Positions 55,228-64,000 of a DNA stretch of 64,000 bases are shown piece by piece. Every line of letters begins with the position of its first letter. The first letter of the stretch is position 1. The position numbers were made by a program, and so were the translations under genes. The stretch covers positions 62,001 through 126,000 of the forward strand of contig NZ_QNRR01000012.1 in the NCBI RefSeq assembly GCF_003315205.1. Direction: 5' to 3'. Source of the DNA: Roseimicrobium gellanilyticum (GTDB lineage: Bacteria; Verrucomicrobiota; Verrucomicrobiia; Verrucomicrobiales; Verrucomicrobiaceae). The notes below the pieces were generated by a model, which was given only the letters and a program-made list of their open reading frames with translations, had not been told where the DNA came from and ran no database searches.

Positions 55228-55238
55228 GCCACCACGCC

Positions 55239-56645
55239 ATGCCCTGCCATCGCTATGATCACCCCCATTCGCGCCGCGACTTTCTACAAAGTGCCGGAGG
55301 CGGCTTCGGGGCAGTCGCCCTGGCCGCACTCCTCGGCAACACAGCGCAGGCCGCACCCCTGAAGCTGCCGCGTCGCGCTGTCAAAGCGAAGAGCGTCATC
55401 TTCCTCTTTATGGAAGGCGGGCCGAGCCATCTCGACACTTTCGACTACAAGCCGCTCCTCAACCAACTCGCTGGGCAATCGCTACCCTCCAGCTTCAAGC
55501 CCCCGCTCACGGCCGCAGGCGAAGGGAAATCGCCGCTGCTGGCGTGCCAGCGCACCTGGAAGCAGTACGGCCAAGGCGGTCTGTGGATCTCCGACTGGTT
55601 CAGCGAAGTCGCACGGCACGCCGACGATCTCGCCGTCATCCGCTCCTGCGCCTCCAGTGGCATCAACCACGCGGGTGGTGTCTGCTCGATGAACACCGGC
55701 GCGCTTTTCGGCGGACGCCCTTCGCTCGGAGCCTGGGCTTCGTACGGACTCGGCACGGAAAATCAAAATCTGCCGGCCTTTGTCGTCATCAAAGACAGCG
55801 AATCCTCCGTGGTGAACGGCGTGCGCAACTGGGGAAGCGGTTTCATGCCCGCGGTGTATCAGGGCGTCGAATTCAGTTCCGAAGGTACGCCGATCAAGTT
55901 CCTCGACAATCCCGAAGGGGTCGATCGCCAGCGCCAGCGCGACAAGCTCGACTTTCTCGGTGCCTTGAACCGTGACTTCAATGCCAGCCGCGCCAGTAAC
56001 ACTGAGCTGGATGCCCGTATCAAGGGCTTCGAACTCGCCTACCAGATGCAGGCTGAGGCACCCGGTGCCGTCGACCTCCGCCAGGAGAGCAAGGCCACCC
56101 GCCAGCTCTATGGCATGGATGACAAGGCCACCGCCACCTTCGGCCGGAATTGCCTGCTCGCCCGCCGGCTCGTCGAAAGCGGTGTGCGCTTTGTACAGCT
56201 CTACAGCGGTGCTGGCAGCAAGTGGGACAGCCACTCCGGCATCGAAACCAATCATTCCAAGCTATGCCACTCCGTGGACAAACCTATCGCCGGTCTCCTC
56301 ACCGATCTCAAATCGCGCGGCATGCTCGAAGAAACCCTCGTCATTTGGGGCGGTGAATTTGGCCGCACTCCGATGAGCGAGAAGGGCGACGGACGCGATC
56401 ACAATCCCACAGGCTTCACCATGTGGATGGCCGGCGGTGGTGTGCAAGGCGGCCGGACCTACGGCTCGACTGACGAACTCGGCCTCTATGCCGAGGAAGA
56501 CCGCCTCCACGTCCACGATCTCCACGCGACGATCCTCTATCTGCTTGGCCTCGACCATACCCAACTCATCTACTCCTACAAAGGCCGCCCCGAGCGCATC
56601 GACCAGAACGAAGGGCACCCCTACACCCGCCTGCTCAGTGCCTGA
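55239..56645 (+). CDS. DUF1501 Tat-exported protein (second copy)
   Basis: The 468-residue protein has a twin-arginine leader (HSRRDFLQSAGGGFGAVALA) and DUF1501 signatures (FLFMEGGPSHLDTFDYKP, WGGEFGRTPMSEKGDGRDH). It is the partner of the preceding DUF1549/1553 gene, paralogous to 49851-51152. The HNPTGFTMWMAGGG region is typical of the family. Confidence 0.9.
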   Translation: MPCHRYDHPHSRRDFLQSAGGGFGAVALAALLGNTAQAAPLKLPRRAVKAKSVIFLFMEGGPSHLDTFDYKPLLNQLAGQSLPSSFKPPLTAAGEGKSPLLACQRTWKQYGQGGLWISDWFSEVARHADDLAVIRSCASSGINHAGGVCSMNTGALFGGRPSLGAWASYGLGTENQNLPAFVVIKDSESSVVNGVRNWGSGFMPAVYQGVEFSSEGTPIKFLDNPEGVDRQRQRDKLDFLGALNRDFNASRASNTELDARIKGFELAYQMQAEAPGAVDLRQESKATRQLYGMDDKATATFGRNCLLARRLVESGVRFVQLYSGAGSKWDSHSGIETNHSKLCHSVDKPIAGLLTDLKSRGMLEETLVIWGGEFGRTPMSEKGDGRDHNPTGFTMWMAGGGVQGGRTYGSTDELGLYAEEDRLHVHDLHATILYLLGLDHTQLIYSYKGRPERIDQNEGHPYTRLLSA

Positions 56646-56652
56646 GTAAGGA

Positions 56653-56673
56653 CCCGCCGGATTCTTCGGCGGG
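56653..56673 (+). terminator. Hairpin between DUF1501 and aldolase
   Basis: A perfect 7-bp stem (CCCGCCG / CGGCGGG) with a 7-base loop lies 8 nt after the DUF1501 stop. The aldolase start is 48 nt further on, so this may tune expression between the two parts of the operon. Confidence 0.55.
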
Positions 56674-56720
56674 AAATGATACACCGCTTCCTCAGTGCAC
56701 AAGTTGCACCGTTTTTTATC

Positions 56721-57446
56721 ATGTCCGACACCACTCCTCCCAGCCAACGTCCCCTTCAGTTTGGCACCTGGCTGCAAACCGGCTCCTCCATCGTTGCTGA
56801 GCTCGCCGACGCCTGCGGCTTCGACTGGTTGCTCATCGACCTCGAACATGGCTGCGGCACTGACATGACCGTGCTGCCGCAACTCCAAGTCATCCGCCGC
56901 GCCGCCGCCATCGTCCGCGTGCCTACAGCGCAGCCCGACCTCATCGCACGTGCCCTCGACTGGGGTGCGGCAGGCATCATGGTGCCGATGGTCTCCACCG
57001 CAGAAAAAGCCGAGGCCTGCGTGCGTGCCATGCACTATCCCCCGCGTGGCGATCGCGGCCTGGCAGGAATGGTGCGCGCCTACCGCTACGGACTCGAGAA
57101 GGAACCCGCCACGCCGCATTTCTTCGCTCAGATTGAAACCATCGAAGCGGTGAAAAACGCCCGCGCCATCGCTGCCGTGGAGGGCGTGGACGTTCTCTTT
57201 GTCGGCCCCATGGATTTGCAATTGAACCTCAAGGCATATCCGGAGCACGCCACCCTCGACTACGTCGCCTGCCTCCGTGAAGTCGCCACCGCCTCAAAGC
57301 TCGCGGGCAAGGCCTGCGGTATCTTGCTGAAGCAAACCGAGGATATCAGCTCCTACCACGAACTGGGCTTCACCCATCCCGCCGTGGAGACCGACATTAC
57401 CTTTTTGCGAGACAGTTACCTCCGGGTCCTGTCGCCTTGGAAGTGA
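56721..57446 (+). CDS. HpcH/HpaI-type aldolase (2-keto-3-deoxy acid family)
   Basis: The 241-residue protein starts at ATG 56721. Motifs of the class II pyruvate aldolases are visible: DLEHG at 40-44 with the general base His43, Arg67 in VRVP, QIET at 137-140 with metal ligand Glu139, and VGPMDL with metal ligand Asp165. These enzymes cleave 2-keto-3-deoxy sugar acids or related 4-hydroxy-2-oxo acids to pyruvate and an aldehyde. Its presence under a GntR regulator suggests that the island handles a sugar acid. Confidence 0.93.
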   Translation: MSDTTPPSQRPLQFGTWLQTGSSIVAELADACGFDWLLIDLEHGCGTDMTVLPQLQVIRRAAAIVRVPTAQPDLIARALDWGAAGIMVPMVSTAEKAEACVRAMHYPPRGDRGLAGMVRAYRYGLEKEPATPHFFAQIETIEAVKNARAIAAVEGVDVLFVGPMDLQLNLKAYPEHATLDYVACLREVATASKLAGKACGILLKQTEDISSYHELGFTHPAVETDITFLRDSYLRVLSPWK

Positions 57447-57465
57447 AGCAGCGTCAGATGAACTC

Positions 57466-59646
57466 ATGAGTCTTTCGATGTCCCCGCGACGTGCTGCAAA
57501 GCTTTTGCTGTTCGCCCTGCTTGCGCATCCAGGAAACGTCCCCGCCGCTGACGGCAAGATCATCATCAACGCCCACCCGCAGCCCGAATATGGCCTGCCT
57601 ATTCCATTCCGCAAAATCCCTGGAACTGCAGGCACCTTGGCCTTGGAAATTGTCGGTGGCAGGCTCTACACCCTGGAAGACAACGGCCTCTCCATCTACA
57701 ACATCGACAACGCCAAACACCCGAAGAAGCTCGGTCACATTGGCGGCATGGGGAACGTCCGCCAGCTGCGCGTCCGTGGCAAAACCGCCTTTCTAACTTC
57801 ACGCCAGTGCGGGCTTTGGGCCGTCGATGTCTCTGACGAATCCCATCCCAGGATCCTCTCCAACTTCGACGCTGCGGAAATGTCCACCGGACTCGACGTG
57901 GCTGGCAACGTCGCCTTCATCGGCAACCGTGTCTATGGCATCCAATGCGTGGACGTTTCCGACCCCGCGAGGATGAAGAACCTCTCCACCCTTCCGACGG
58001 ACGAGTCCCAGTCGGTCTGCTACGCCAACGGGTGGCTCCTCAGCGGCGACTGGGCAGGCGGCGAAGTCACCGTGATCGATGTCGCCGATCCCAGTGCCCC
58101 GATGGCTCGCGCTCGCATCCATCTCGACGGCTACGGCGACGGCCTCGCTGTCCGTGGGAATACCCTCTTCGCCTCCACCGGTCAGCACAAAAAAAGTGGC
58201 CCTGAAGAGGACCGCCACGGAGCCGGACATGGCCTCGACATCTTCGACATTTCCGATCCGCTCAAGCCCGTAAAGCTGTCCCGGGTTTCCTTCCCCCGCT
58301 ACTACTTCGGCCCCTGCGACTACTGGACGCCTCGTCTCTCCGCAAATTACTGCTTCGCCTCGGACACCATCAACGGCCTCTTCCTGCTGGACATCGCCGA
58401 TCTGAAAAATCCAAGAATCCTCGGCAACCTCGTGCTCCCGAAGGCCGACCCGGAGAATCCGAAAATCGGTGTTCCCTATGCACAAATCATGGATCCGGCC
58501 ATCGCCCAAGGCGACCCGGTTTCCTCCATCGCCGTGGGCGATGGCGTGCTCTACATCTCCGGCAACTATACGGGCATCTATCTCGCCGAATTCCCCGGCA
58601 AAGCGAAGCTCGATCCCATCGATAAAGGACCTCCGCCGCAACTGCCCGCCAAACCGTACCTCGGCCAGGAGGAGGGCTTCATCTCCTCCGGGCCCGCGGC
58701 AAGCAACCCCGTCCGAGCCGTCGCCGTGCACGGTGACATCGCCTACACCGCGAATGTCTGGGACGGTGTCAAGATTCATCGACTCAGCGACGACGGCATC
58801 ACTGAAGTCGGCCAAATCGACATCGACTACGCCGCCGATGTGAAACGTTCCGGCAACCGCCTCTACGTCGCCGAAGGCCAGAATGGTATCGGTGTCTACC
58901 AGATCAAGTCACCCACCGAAGTCGTGGAGATAGGCCGGCTCAACGTGCTGGAGAAGGGGCTGAATTTCGCCCAATTTCTCTGGGCCTTTGACAGCACGGA
59001 AATCGTGGCCGCCACCTGTGCCGGCTCCCGGATCAACTTCGTCGATTTCAGCAATCCCAAGGAACCCAAAATCATCCTCAGCGAAGCCGGGAGTCAACTG
59101 CTCTACGGCAGCTACGGTGGACAGGCACTGGTGAAACAACGCTACTTCGCCCTGACCCGCCACGTGGGTGGACTCATGCTCTTCGACCTCGCCGACAACT
59201 CCGCGAAAAAGGTCTGGCACGACGGCTTTCCCCTCTGCTCCCAGACGGGATCCATCGCCGCCATGGGTGATGTGTTTCTCACAATGCGCGGCGGCGGCTA
59301 CGCCTTCTTTGATCCCGAGAAGCCCGTCGCCACCACCAAACTGGAACGCCTCAAATTCCCCGGCCAGGACACGCTGCCGCAGGACGCACCGGACGACTCC
59401 CCCATCAGCAAGGCCATGTTCCCCAAAACCGATTGGGACGGCCTGCCTAACTACGACCCCGGCACCGGCAAGCTGGCCGTACTCAATCGTACTCACAAGA
59501 ATATCCGCATCTACGACTTCTCGGACAAATCCCATCCCAAGCTGCTCAAGCACCACAGGCTTCACAGCAACCCATACGCGCCCGCGTTCTGGAAGGGCCG
59601 TGTGCTGCTGCCCGGTGGTTACTCGGGCTTGTTGCTGGAAAAGTAA
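57466..59646 (+). CDS. LVIVD-repeat secreted propeller protein
   Basis: The 726-residue protein starts with a signal peptide (to about residue 28, LLAHPGNVPAADG) and carries LVIVD-type propeller repeats over the whole length, such as LWAVDVSDESHPRIL, VTVIDVADPSAPM and LDIFDISDPLKPVKL. This type forms an outer-surface propeller, often in cell-surface binding proteins. It is 19 nt after the aldolase and is the last gene of the GntR island. Confidence 0.87.
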   Translation: MSLSMSPRRAAKLLLFALLAHPGNVPAADGKIIINAHPQPEYGLPIPFRKIPGTAGTLALEIVGGRLYTLEDNGLSIYNIDNAKHPKKLGHIGGMGNVRQLRVRGKTAFLTSRQCGLWAVDVSDESHPRILSNFDAAEMSTGLDVAGNVAFIGNRVYGIQCVDVSDPARMKNLSTLPTDESQSVCYANGWLLSGDWAGGEVTVIDVADPSAPMARARIHLDGYGDGLAVRGNTLFASTGQHKKSGPEEDRHGAGHGLDIFDISDPLKPVKLSRVSFPRYYFGPCDYWTPRLSANYCFASDTINGLFLLDIADLKNPRILGNLVLPKADPENPKIGVPYAQIMDPAIAQGDPVSSIAVGDGVLYISGNYTGIYLAEFPGKAKLDPIDKGPPPQLPAKPYLGQEEGFISSGPAASNPVRAVAVHGDIAYTANVWDGVKIHRLSDDGITEVGQIDIDYAADVKRSGNRLYVAEGQNGIGVYQIKSPTEVVEIGRLNVLEKGLNFAQFLWAFDSTEIVAATCAGSRINFVDFSNPKEPKIILSEAGSQLLYGSYGGQALVKQRYFALTRHVGGLMLFDLADNSAKKVWHDGFPLCSQTGSIAAMGDVFLTMRGGGYAFFDPEKPVATTKLERLKFPGQDTLPQDAPDDSPISKAMFPKTDWDGLPNYDPGTGKLAVLNRTHKNIRIYDFSDKSHPKLLKHHRLHSNPYAPAFWKGRVLLPGGYSGLLLEK

Positions 59647-59737
59647 CGGCGGTCGAGCCGAATGCGAAGCAACCGTTTTTGGAGCACCGATAAATGCCAC
59701 AGGCTTGGCCAACGGTATTCAGACTCGACCTAGTCCT

Positions 59738-60271
59738 TCACTTGGAGTCCTCACGCGCCCAATACGAATAGGTCACCTCTCCCCACGGACAGGGATTGAG
59801 CGATCCGGGCCGGCGCCACAAGCTGACAATCATATGCTTCGGCGCTTTCGTTCCGGTTGCGGGTTTATCCATGACGATCATTTCCAGCGTCCTTTCGTCA
59901 AGTTCAAAAGATTGACTCCTATATGTCACCTCCTCAACCTTCGTAAATAGAGCAGGAACCTCGGGACCTTCAAAATCTGCAAACACGAGGCAATACGTTC
60001 CTTTGAATTCAGCATTTCTCTCGAATTTGCCGTCCTGCTTGACAATGTTGTGGCCAATGAAAGTGCCATCAGGATTGTAAGTCACACGGATCTGCGAAGC
60101 ACTAGATGGGCTCTTTCTTTTGTCTGAACGTTCGCAGGTATTGGTCATCGCATCGCTCAACCATGTCCCGACAATCTGCTGCTTAATGGTGTCGATGTCA
60201 GCTGTCTCGTATGCCCAGGCGCAATAGCAATTGAGCACAGCCAGAATCAAAAAGAGTAGAACCGTTTTCAT
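59738..60271 (-). CDS. Secreted lipocalin-like hypothetical protein
   Basis: The 177-residue reading starts at MKTVLLFLILAVLN (ATG 60271), a clear signal peptide. The mature part begins with YETADIDTIKQQIVGTWLSD and contains NPDGTFIGHN, the pattern of small lipocalin-like domains. A longer frame from 60325 adds a polar leader. It is isolated and convergent with the LVIVD gene; nothing else suggests a role. Confidence 0.7.
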   Translation of the reverse strand: MKTVLLFLILAVLNCYCAWAYETADIDTIKQQIVGTWLSDAMTNTCERSDKRKSPSSASQIRVTYNPDGTFIGHNIVKQDGKFERNAEFKGTYCLVFADFEGPEVPALFTKVEEVTYRSQSFELDERTLEMIVMDKPATGTKAPKHMIVSLWRRPGSLNPCPWGEVTYSYWAREDSK

Positions 60272-60350
60272 GCCGCACAGCTGAATTGGGAAATTCTTAG
60301 ACAAGCGCTGATTCGAATGGTCCAACTAACCGCGAGAGTTGGAAATGGAC

Positions 60351-61550
60351 CTATTGAGAAGGCACTCTTGCCGTCCGAGTCGATGACGAGACATACTCCA
60401 GTCTCCTTCCCATCGCCACACTTGCGGGCGCGAGGTTGGAAAATGGCACCATGTACTGCTTGCCGTCCTCTTTCTCGATCACAACGGCTTCGCCCTCCAG
60501 CTTGATGAACTTAGCCTGAATCTTACGGTCATCACTGGCTCTCCAGGTGAGGAGAGGTCGGGCGAGAACTCGAAAAACTTCCTCGGCAGCAGTTTTGGCC
60601 TCGATCATCCTGCTCTTTTGACCCGACTCCTTGAACTTAGAAGCAGCGGCATTGTAGTGTTGAAGGTGTGCCTGGTAAGATTTAAACTGGTCTTGGTAGA
60701 ATGCTTTGGCGTCCTTTGGGTCGAAGGGGGACGAGGCGGGGGGAAGTCTGTAGTAGGGCTTGCTGAGGCTGTAGGAGGTGTAGGAACTTTGGTCTTCAGC
60801 AGCCATTCTTAGCGCTCTCTCCCAGATGTTGAGGCTCTTGGAAATTTTGACAAATGCCACATCGGCCCTTTCCAGTTCCAGATTTTTGAACCCACTTTCA
60901 AGTGCCGCAAGAGCCTTAAGGGCCGTAAGCATCATGATTTCCGGGGGGCGCAGCTCCTGGCCGAAAACTTCAGATGCCTGCGGAGTTAGGTCCACTTCTT
61001 CGCCTGAGCGGAGGGATTGGTCGATCAGAATGATGAAGGCGCCGGCCAAATCGCGTTGCCTCATTTCTCGCAACATACCGTTTGCTCTAGCTTGGCTTGA
61101 GCACTGCTGCCAAGCCTTTTGCGCCTCTATTCCTTTTCCCAACTCATTTTCCCAAGTTCTGAAGAACTCTGTAACTTCAGACACAGAAACCTCGCTATTC
61201 AGCAATTCTTGCCGTTCCCGTTCTTCCAGAGTTGGTCCCAACGCCTTGCGGAAGTCCTCAGCGGCTTTGCTGCCTCCTGGCTTCTTCTCCGAAGGCGTCA
61301 TGCTTGTTCCGAGGCCTAAACTCTCTCGCATCTGGTTTGAGATCCTGGCTTTGTCCATTAGCTTCTGAATCTCGTCTTTTCGGGCATTGCTCTCAGCCTC
61401 TTCCCGCGCCGTCTCCCGACGGCATCCGGGCACCACCAAGACCGCAAGAATCACCAACACGCTCAAAGGCAGGCTAAGAAGGATAGCAAATTGCAGACAG
61501 CCATTCGGCTCTTTCATTTGATGTTTTGCGTTGTACTCAGACGAATTCAT
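60351..61550 (-). CDS. Membrane-anchored protein with C-terminal SHD1-like domain
   Basis: The 399-residue protein has a single hydrophobic helix near residues 20-42 (ILLSLPLSVLVILAVLVVPG), then a charged coiled-coil-like stretch, a helical middle, and a C-terminal domain (about 350-395; IQAKFIKLEGEAVVIEKEDG) of the SHD1 (SLA1 homology) type, common in Planctomycetes and Verrucomicrobia. The function is unknown. The gene lies between the small secreted protein and the FHA gene. Confidence 0.75.
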   Translation of the reverse strand: MNSSEYNAKHQMKEPNGCLQFAILLSLPLSVLVILAVLVVPGCRRETAREEAESNARKDEIQKLMDKARISNQMRESLGLGTSMTPSEKKPGGSKAAEDFRKALGPTLEERERQELLNSEVSVSEVTEFFRTWENELGKGIEAQKAWQQCSSQARANGMLREMRQRDLAGAFIILIDQSLRSGEEVDLTPQASEVFGQELRPPEIMMLTALKALAALESGFKNLELERADVAFVKISKSLNIWERALRMAAEDQSSYTSYSLSKPYYRLPPASSPFDPKDAKAFYQDQFKSYQAHLQHYNAAASKFKESGQKSRMIEAKTAAEEVFRVLARPLLTWRASDDRKIQAKFIKLEGEAVVIEKEDGKQYMVPFSNLAPASVAMGRRLEYVSSSTRTARVPSQ

Positions 61551-61611
61551 GGCTTGTGTCCTCTGCTGATGGTTATCTCAATATCATGGAGATTGCCCTT
61601 CACGACGCTCT

Positions 61612-62163
61612 TCATGGCTCATCCATCCATTCTTCAACGTTTTGGTAAAAGTAGAACTTCCAGCCTCCGATGCTGGCGGTAATGACGTCTGCGACGTGGA
61701 GTTCACGACCGATAGCCGGAGCACCAGGTTCTATTCTTGGTTGAAGCTCTCCGTTCACAAATGTTCCATTGCGCCCGTAGCTGATGATACGACAGCAGTC
61801 TTTGTCACAAGTAACGGAAAAATGGATGGCGCTCATCCCCATGAAGTGCGGGAAAGCAAGGTCCGATTCATTCGTGGGTTGCTCCGAGAGGCCTCGGGCC
61901 ACCCGGCCTACCCGAAGAGAGCTTCCAATCGCAGCTACTCTAGCCTGCCCCGAAACATGGTCGGCGTAGATGAGAGCCGGGCCAGCCGGCCGCGGTTCAA
62001 GCTGATCCAGCAGAGCACCGAACTGGATCACCCTCTCAGAGATCTTGTCCTCAGGCGGTCGTGGCAGGTCCTCGCTTACGCGAGTGTGGGCAATCAATGA
62101 GGCCAGGCTTGCATCGTCCAGGCTGTCCAGCGAAGCAAGAATGAGATCGTTTTCGTCGTGCAT
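61612..62163 (-). CDS. FHA-domain protein
   Basis: The 183-residue protein starts at ATG 62163. The N-terminal third is acidic and helical; residues about 85-175 form an FHA domain with SSLRVGRVARG, a core MSAIHFSVT segment and YGRNGTFVNGE, the phosphothreonine-binding loop signature. FHA proteins bind phosphothreonine peptides from Ser/Thr kinases. The sigma-like gene upstream ends 11 nt away, suggesting co-transcription. Confidence 0.88.
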   Translation of the reverse strand: MHDENDLILASLDSLDDASLASLIAHTRVSEDLPRPPEDKISERVIQFGALLDQLEPRPAGPALIYADHVSGQARVAAIGSSLRVGRVARGLSEQPTNESDLAFPHFMGMSAIHFSVTCDKDCCRIISYGRNGTFVNGELQPRIEPGAPAIGRELHVADVITASIGGWKFYFYQNVEEWMDEP

Positions 62164-62174
62164 CTTGAAAAGGG

Positions 62175-63167
62175 TTAGGGTGTTGCGGGGGCCGAAAAGC
62201 AGCCAAAATCCGGAGAGAGAGCAGCCTCGAAAGGGTGATCCATCCAAGCGGCTTGGATGATGCCCATGGTTTCCTCGATCAGCTGTCGGGCTTTCAGTCG
62301 ACGATCAAGGAACCTCGCGTCGAGGCGATTTCGCAATGCGGTGATGTCAGCTTCAATCAATTGACCCTGGCCAAGCAAATACTGGATGGCACGTCTACAC
62401 AGCCAATTTTTCCAGAGAGGACGAGCCTCCTCTTCAGAGATCTCCCGGAGGTCAGCCTCAAGCCAGCGCCGGGCCTTGGCTCGCTGCACGTCGATGCTGT
62501 TGGGAGTGGATCGCATCTCACTTGCCAGTTCCTCCGAGCTTGTGTTGATGCTTCGGGCATGGAGGAGTCGCATGTCAACGCGCAGGCCATTATGGTTTTG
62601 TTGCGCCTGTTTTTCCTTCCCTCCTTTGAGTGTCCCCGGGGCGCCAGTGGCGCGTCTGATGATGACGGCGCATAACCTCAGGCGCAGCACCTCCTTCCGC
62701 TCGGTGTCTTCCCGAGGATCGTCCCAAGGCGTCACATCAAGCAAAGTAAGTGACTTGTCCGGAGCAAATGGAGCGTCCAGGGGGAGATTCCTGTGGGCAT
62801 CCTCAAGCCGACGCTTCACAAAATCGCGAGCCTTGTTGGAAATGTAGCCGCTCAGGTAAGGAGCAAAGCGACGTCGGTTGCCCTGTTCGTCGCACGGACA
62901 GAAGTCCGTTACCACCTTGCGCATCAGCTCGTCCTGCTTTTTGTCGTGGTAGAGAAGCTGTACCAGCATCCACTGGGCGAAATCTTCCACCCAATCTGGC
63001 TGCATTCCCGTCGTGCCGCTCCCCACCACGACGATCAGGGGCCGGTAGAGGGCGCAGAAAGTCGCCCGAGCGTTCTTGATGCGCTCTTCCTTGGGCAGGT
63101 CAGTACCGTCGTCCGGCACTGCGGTGCCGAGGGCGCGCAACATGGTATAGCTGGTGACAGGCTTCAC
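62175..63167 (-). CDS. ECF sigma-factor-like protein
   Basis: The 330-residue protein starts at a GTG (63167); ATG at 63143 is an alternative. A region-2-like segment (DWVEDFAQWMLVQLL, then RRFAPYLSGYISNKARDFVKRR) and a later helix-turn-helix-like part (SSEELASEMRSTPNSIDVQR) fit an ECF-type sigma factor or a relative. It lacks close match to classical subgroups, so this is a moderate call. It lies directly upstream of the FHA gene and downstream of the WD40 gene. Confidence 0.55.
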   Translation of the reverse strand: MKPVTSYTMLRALGTAVPDDGTDLPKEERIKNARATFCALYRPLIVVVGSGTTGMQPDWVEDFAQWMLVQLLYHDKKQDELMRKVVTDFCPCDEQGNRRRFAPYLSGYISNKARDFVKRRLEDAHRNLPLDAPFAPDKSLTLLDVTPWDDPREDTERKEVLRLRLCAVIIRRATGAPGTLKGGKEKQAQQNHNGLRVDMRLLHARSINTSSEELASEMRSTPNSIDVQRAKARRWLEADLREISEEEARPLWKNWLCRRAIQYLLGQGQLIEADITALRNRLDARFLDRRLKARQLIEETMGIIQAAWMDHPFEAALSPDFGCFSAPATP

Positions 63168-63304
63168 GGGATGACTGGGGTAAGAGACGGGAGGGTTCAG
63201 ATGTAATTGGCACGCCTTCCGGAGACCTTAACGGATTTCTCTGTCATTCTTGAAGATCCTCCGACGTGGTAGCATGAGCGGGGAAACTTTTGAGGGTTCC
63301 ACAC

Positions 63305-64000
63305 CTAGGGTGCGCCAAGAAATGGATTCGATTTTCGCTCAGCAGGAGCCGAGAGCAGCCACTGCGCCACGCGCAGGTAAACATTGGAATCGTCATGTGT
63401 CGCCGTGAGTGCCGCCCGGGCCTGGGCAAGTGTTTCCCCTTGATCATGGAATTCCACGGCAATGTTCCCTTTCATTTTAAGCCCAAGAACTGCGTGCACT
63501 GTAGTGATGAAGGCATCGGGGACTGCCTCGGAGCCTGGCGGAGCCAGGGGCCAGGTATGGATGCTGCCATCCACACCGCCGACTGTTATCCCCTCACGGG
63601 TCACCTGCGGGGGCAGCGCCGCGATGCCGTGTTCCCTCAGCCAGACAAGGGCAAGCGGCAGGCCGGAGGCAAGGTGCGCCAGTTCCAGGTGCGCGCCTGA
63701 GTGCTCCACTGAAGAGACGGCGAGCACGAGCGTGCCATCGGCGGACACCTGAGCCTGATGCAATCCCGCATCCTGACTGGCATAGCTGGAAACCTTGTCG
63801 GGATCCTCCCAAGGCTCCGAGTTCCGCCGATAATACGCAGATTCCACGAGACTTGGAATAGCCCAGGAGCGAATCCTGGTGTCATTGGAACTCACCAGCG
63901 TCCGCTGGTCGTCGCTCACTTGAATCTTGCCCAGGTCTTCGACGGATTCGACCATGCCTCGCACCTGACCTGTCTTCACGTCCAGAAGGAGAAGACGCTG
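63305..64000 (-). CDS. WD40-repeat protein, C-terminal part (partial)
   Basis: The frame is open to the window edge and ends at 63305. It contains WD40-like units (LLLLDVKTGQVRGM, HLELAHLASGLPLALVWLREHG and GITVGGVDGSIHTWPL). The N-terminus lies outside the window; proteins of this kind in Verrucomicrobia often carry a Ser/Thr kinase domain before the WD40 region. With the FHA and sigma-like genes it may form a phosphosignalling cluster. Confidence 0.75.
   Translation of the reverse strand, partial: QRLLLLDVKTGQVRGMVESVEDLGKIQVSDDQRTLVSSNDTRIRSWAIPSLVESAYYRRNSEPWEDPDKVSSYASQDAGLHQAQVSADGTLVLAVSSVEHSGAHLELAHLASGLPLALVWLREHGIAALPPQVTREGITVGGVDGSIHTWPLAPPGSEAVPDAFITTVHAVLGLKMKGNIAVEFHDQGETLAQARAALTATHDDSNVYLRVAQWLLSAPAERKSNPFLGAP

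Noticed and set aside
57799-58815. A 338-residue open frame on the minus strand
   Set aside because: It shadows the LVIVD propeller gene; repetitive Gly/Val/Asp composition mirrors the sense repeats.
1-64000. CRISPR arrays, tRNA or rRNA genes, insertion sequences
   Set aside because: I looked for regular spacer-repeat patterns, cloverleaf-type sequences and transposase-like proteins and saw none; this was by eye and small elements could be missed.

Overview
The window looks like a chromosomal segment of a Verrucomicrobiota bacterium (inference). The evidence is family-level: a four-gene Verru_Chthon-type prepilin cassette, two DUF1549/DUF1553 plus DUF1501 gene pairs with CxxCH haem motifs, a PEP-CTERM protein built from autotransporter-like repeats, XylR-type and AraC regulators, an SHD1-like protein, and FHA and WD40 signalling genes. 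I saw no rRNA, tRNA, CRISPR array, transposase or phage module.

Layout. 1-2781 is the 5' part of a two-component propeller/Y_Y_Y histidine kinase running off the left edge. 2871-22655 is a dense stress or dormancy island: YiaW/YiaV-like membrane proteins with a TolC-type lipoprotein, a 44-residue membrane microprotein, PPK2, a SulP transporter, GlgX with a LOG protein and a BASS transporter, an OprD-like porin, a FixJ-type regulator with a PAS-GAF kinase, a lone receiver with a K+ channel and a ClsC-like phospholipase D, an L,D-transpeptidase, and DUF1269 with a small lipoprotein. Six copies of a 19-nt partly palindromic motif (consensus TASGACCAAGGKCCSATGG) lie before the operons of this island, each in the same orientation as the genes downstream. 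I read this as a locally encoded regulon, probably run by the FixJ-type pair encoded inside it; this is the main discovery candidate.

22890-28401 holds a frameshifted NHL-repeat gene, a NarL-type two-component pair and a BNR/sialidase-fold protein. 28402-29136 is mostly non-coding with a DUF932-like remnant. 29137-35619 is the prepilin cassette in the order B-C-D-A, followed by a Gfo/Idh oxidoreductase. 37268-43901 has divergent XylR- and AraC-type regulators and a 1357-residue PEP-CTERM repeat protein. 44000-45439 is a neutral-ceramidase-like enzyme.

46010-59646 is a GntR-controlled island: two DUF1549/1553 plus DUF1501 pairs, the GntR/FCD regulator between them, an HpaI-type aldolase and an LVIVD propeller protein. 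The paired GTGTYGACAC operator, leader and first codons before the first DUF1549 gene are an ungapped copy of those before the GntR gene. 59738-64000 holds two secreted or anchored hypothetical proteins, an FHA protein, a sigma-factor-like protein and a truncated WD40 protein.

All functions are read from sequence without searches. Start codons were chosen from signal peptides, spacing and overlaps and may be off by a few codons.
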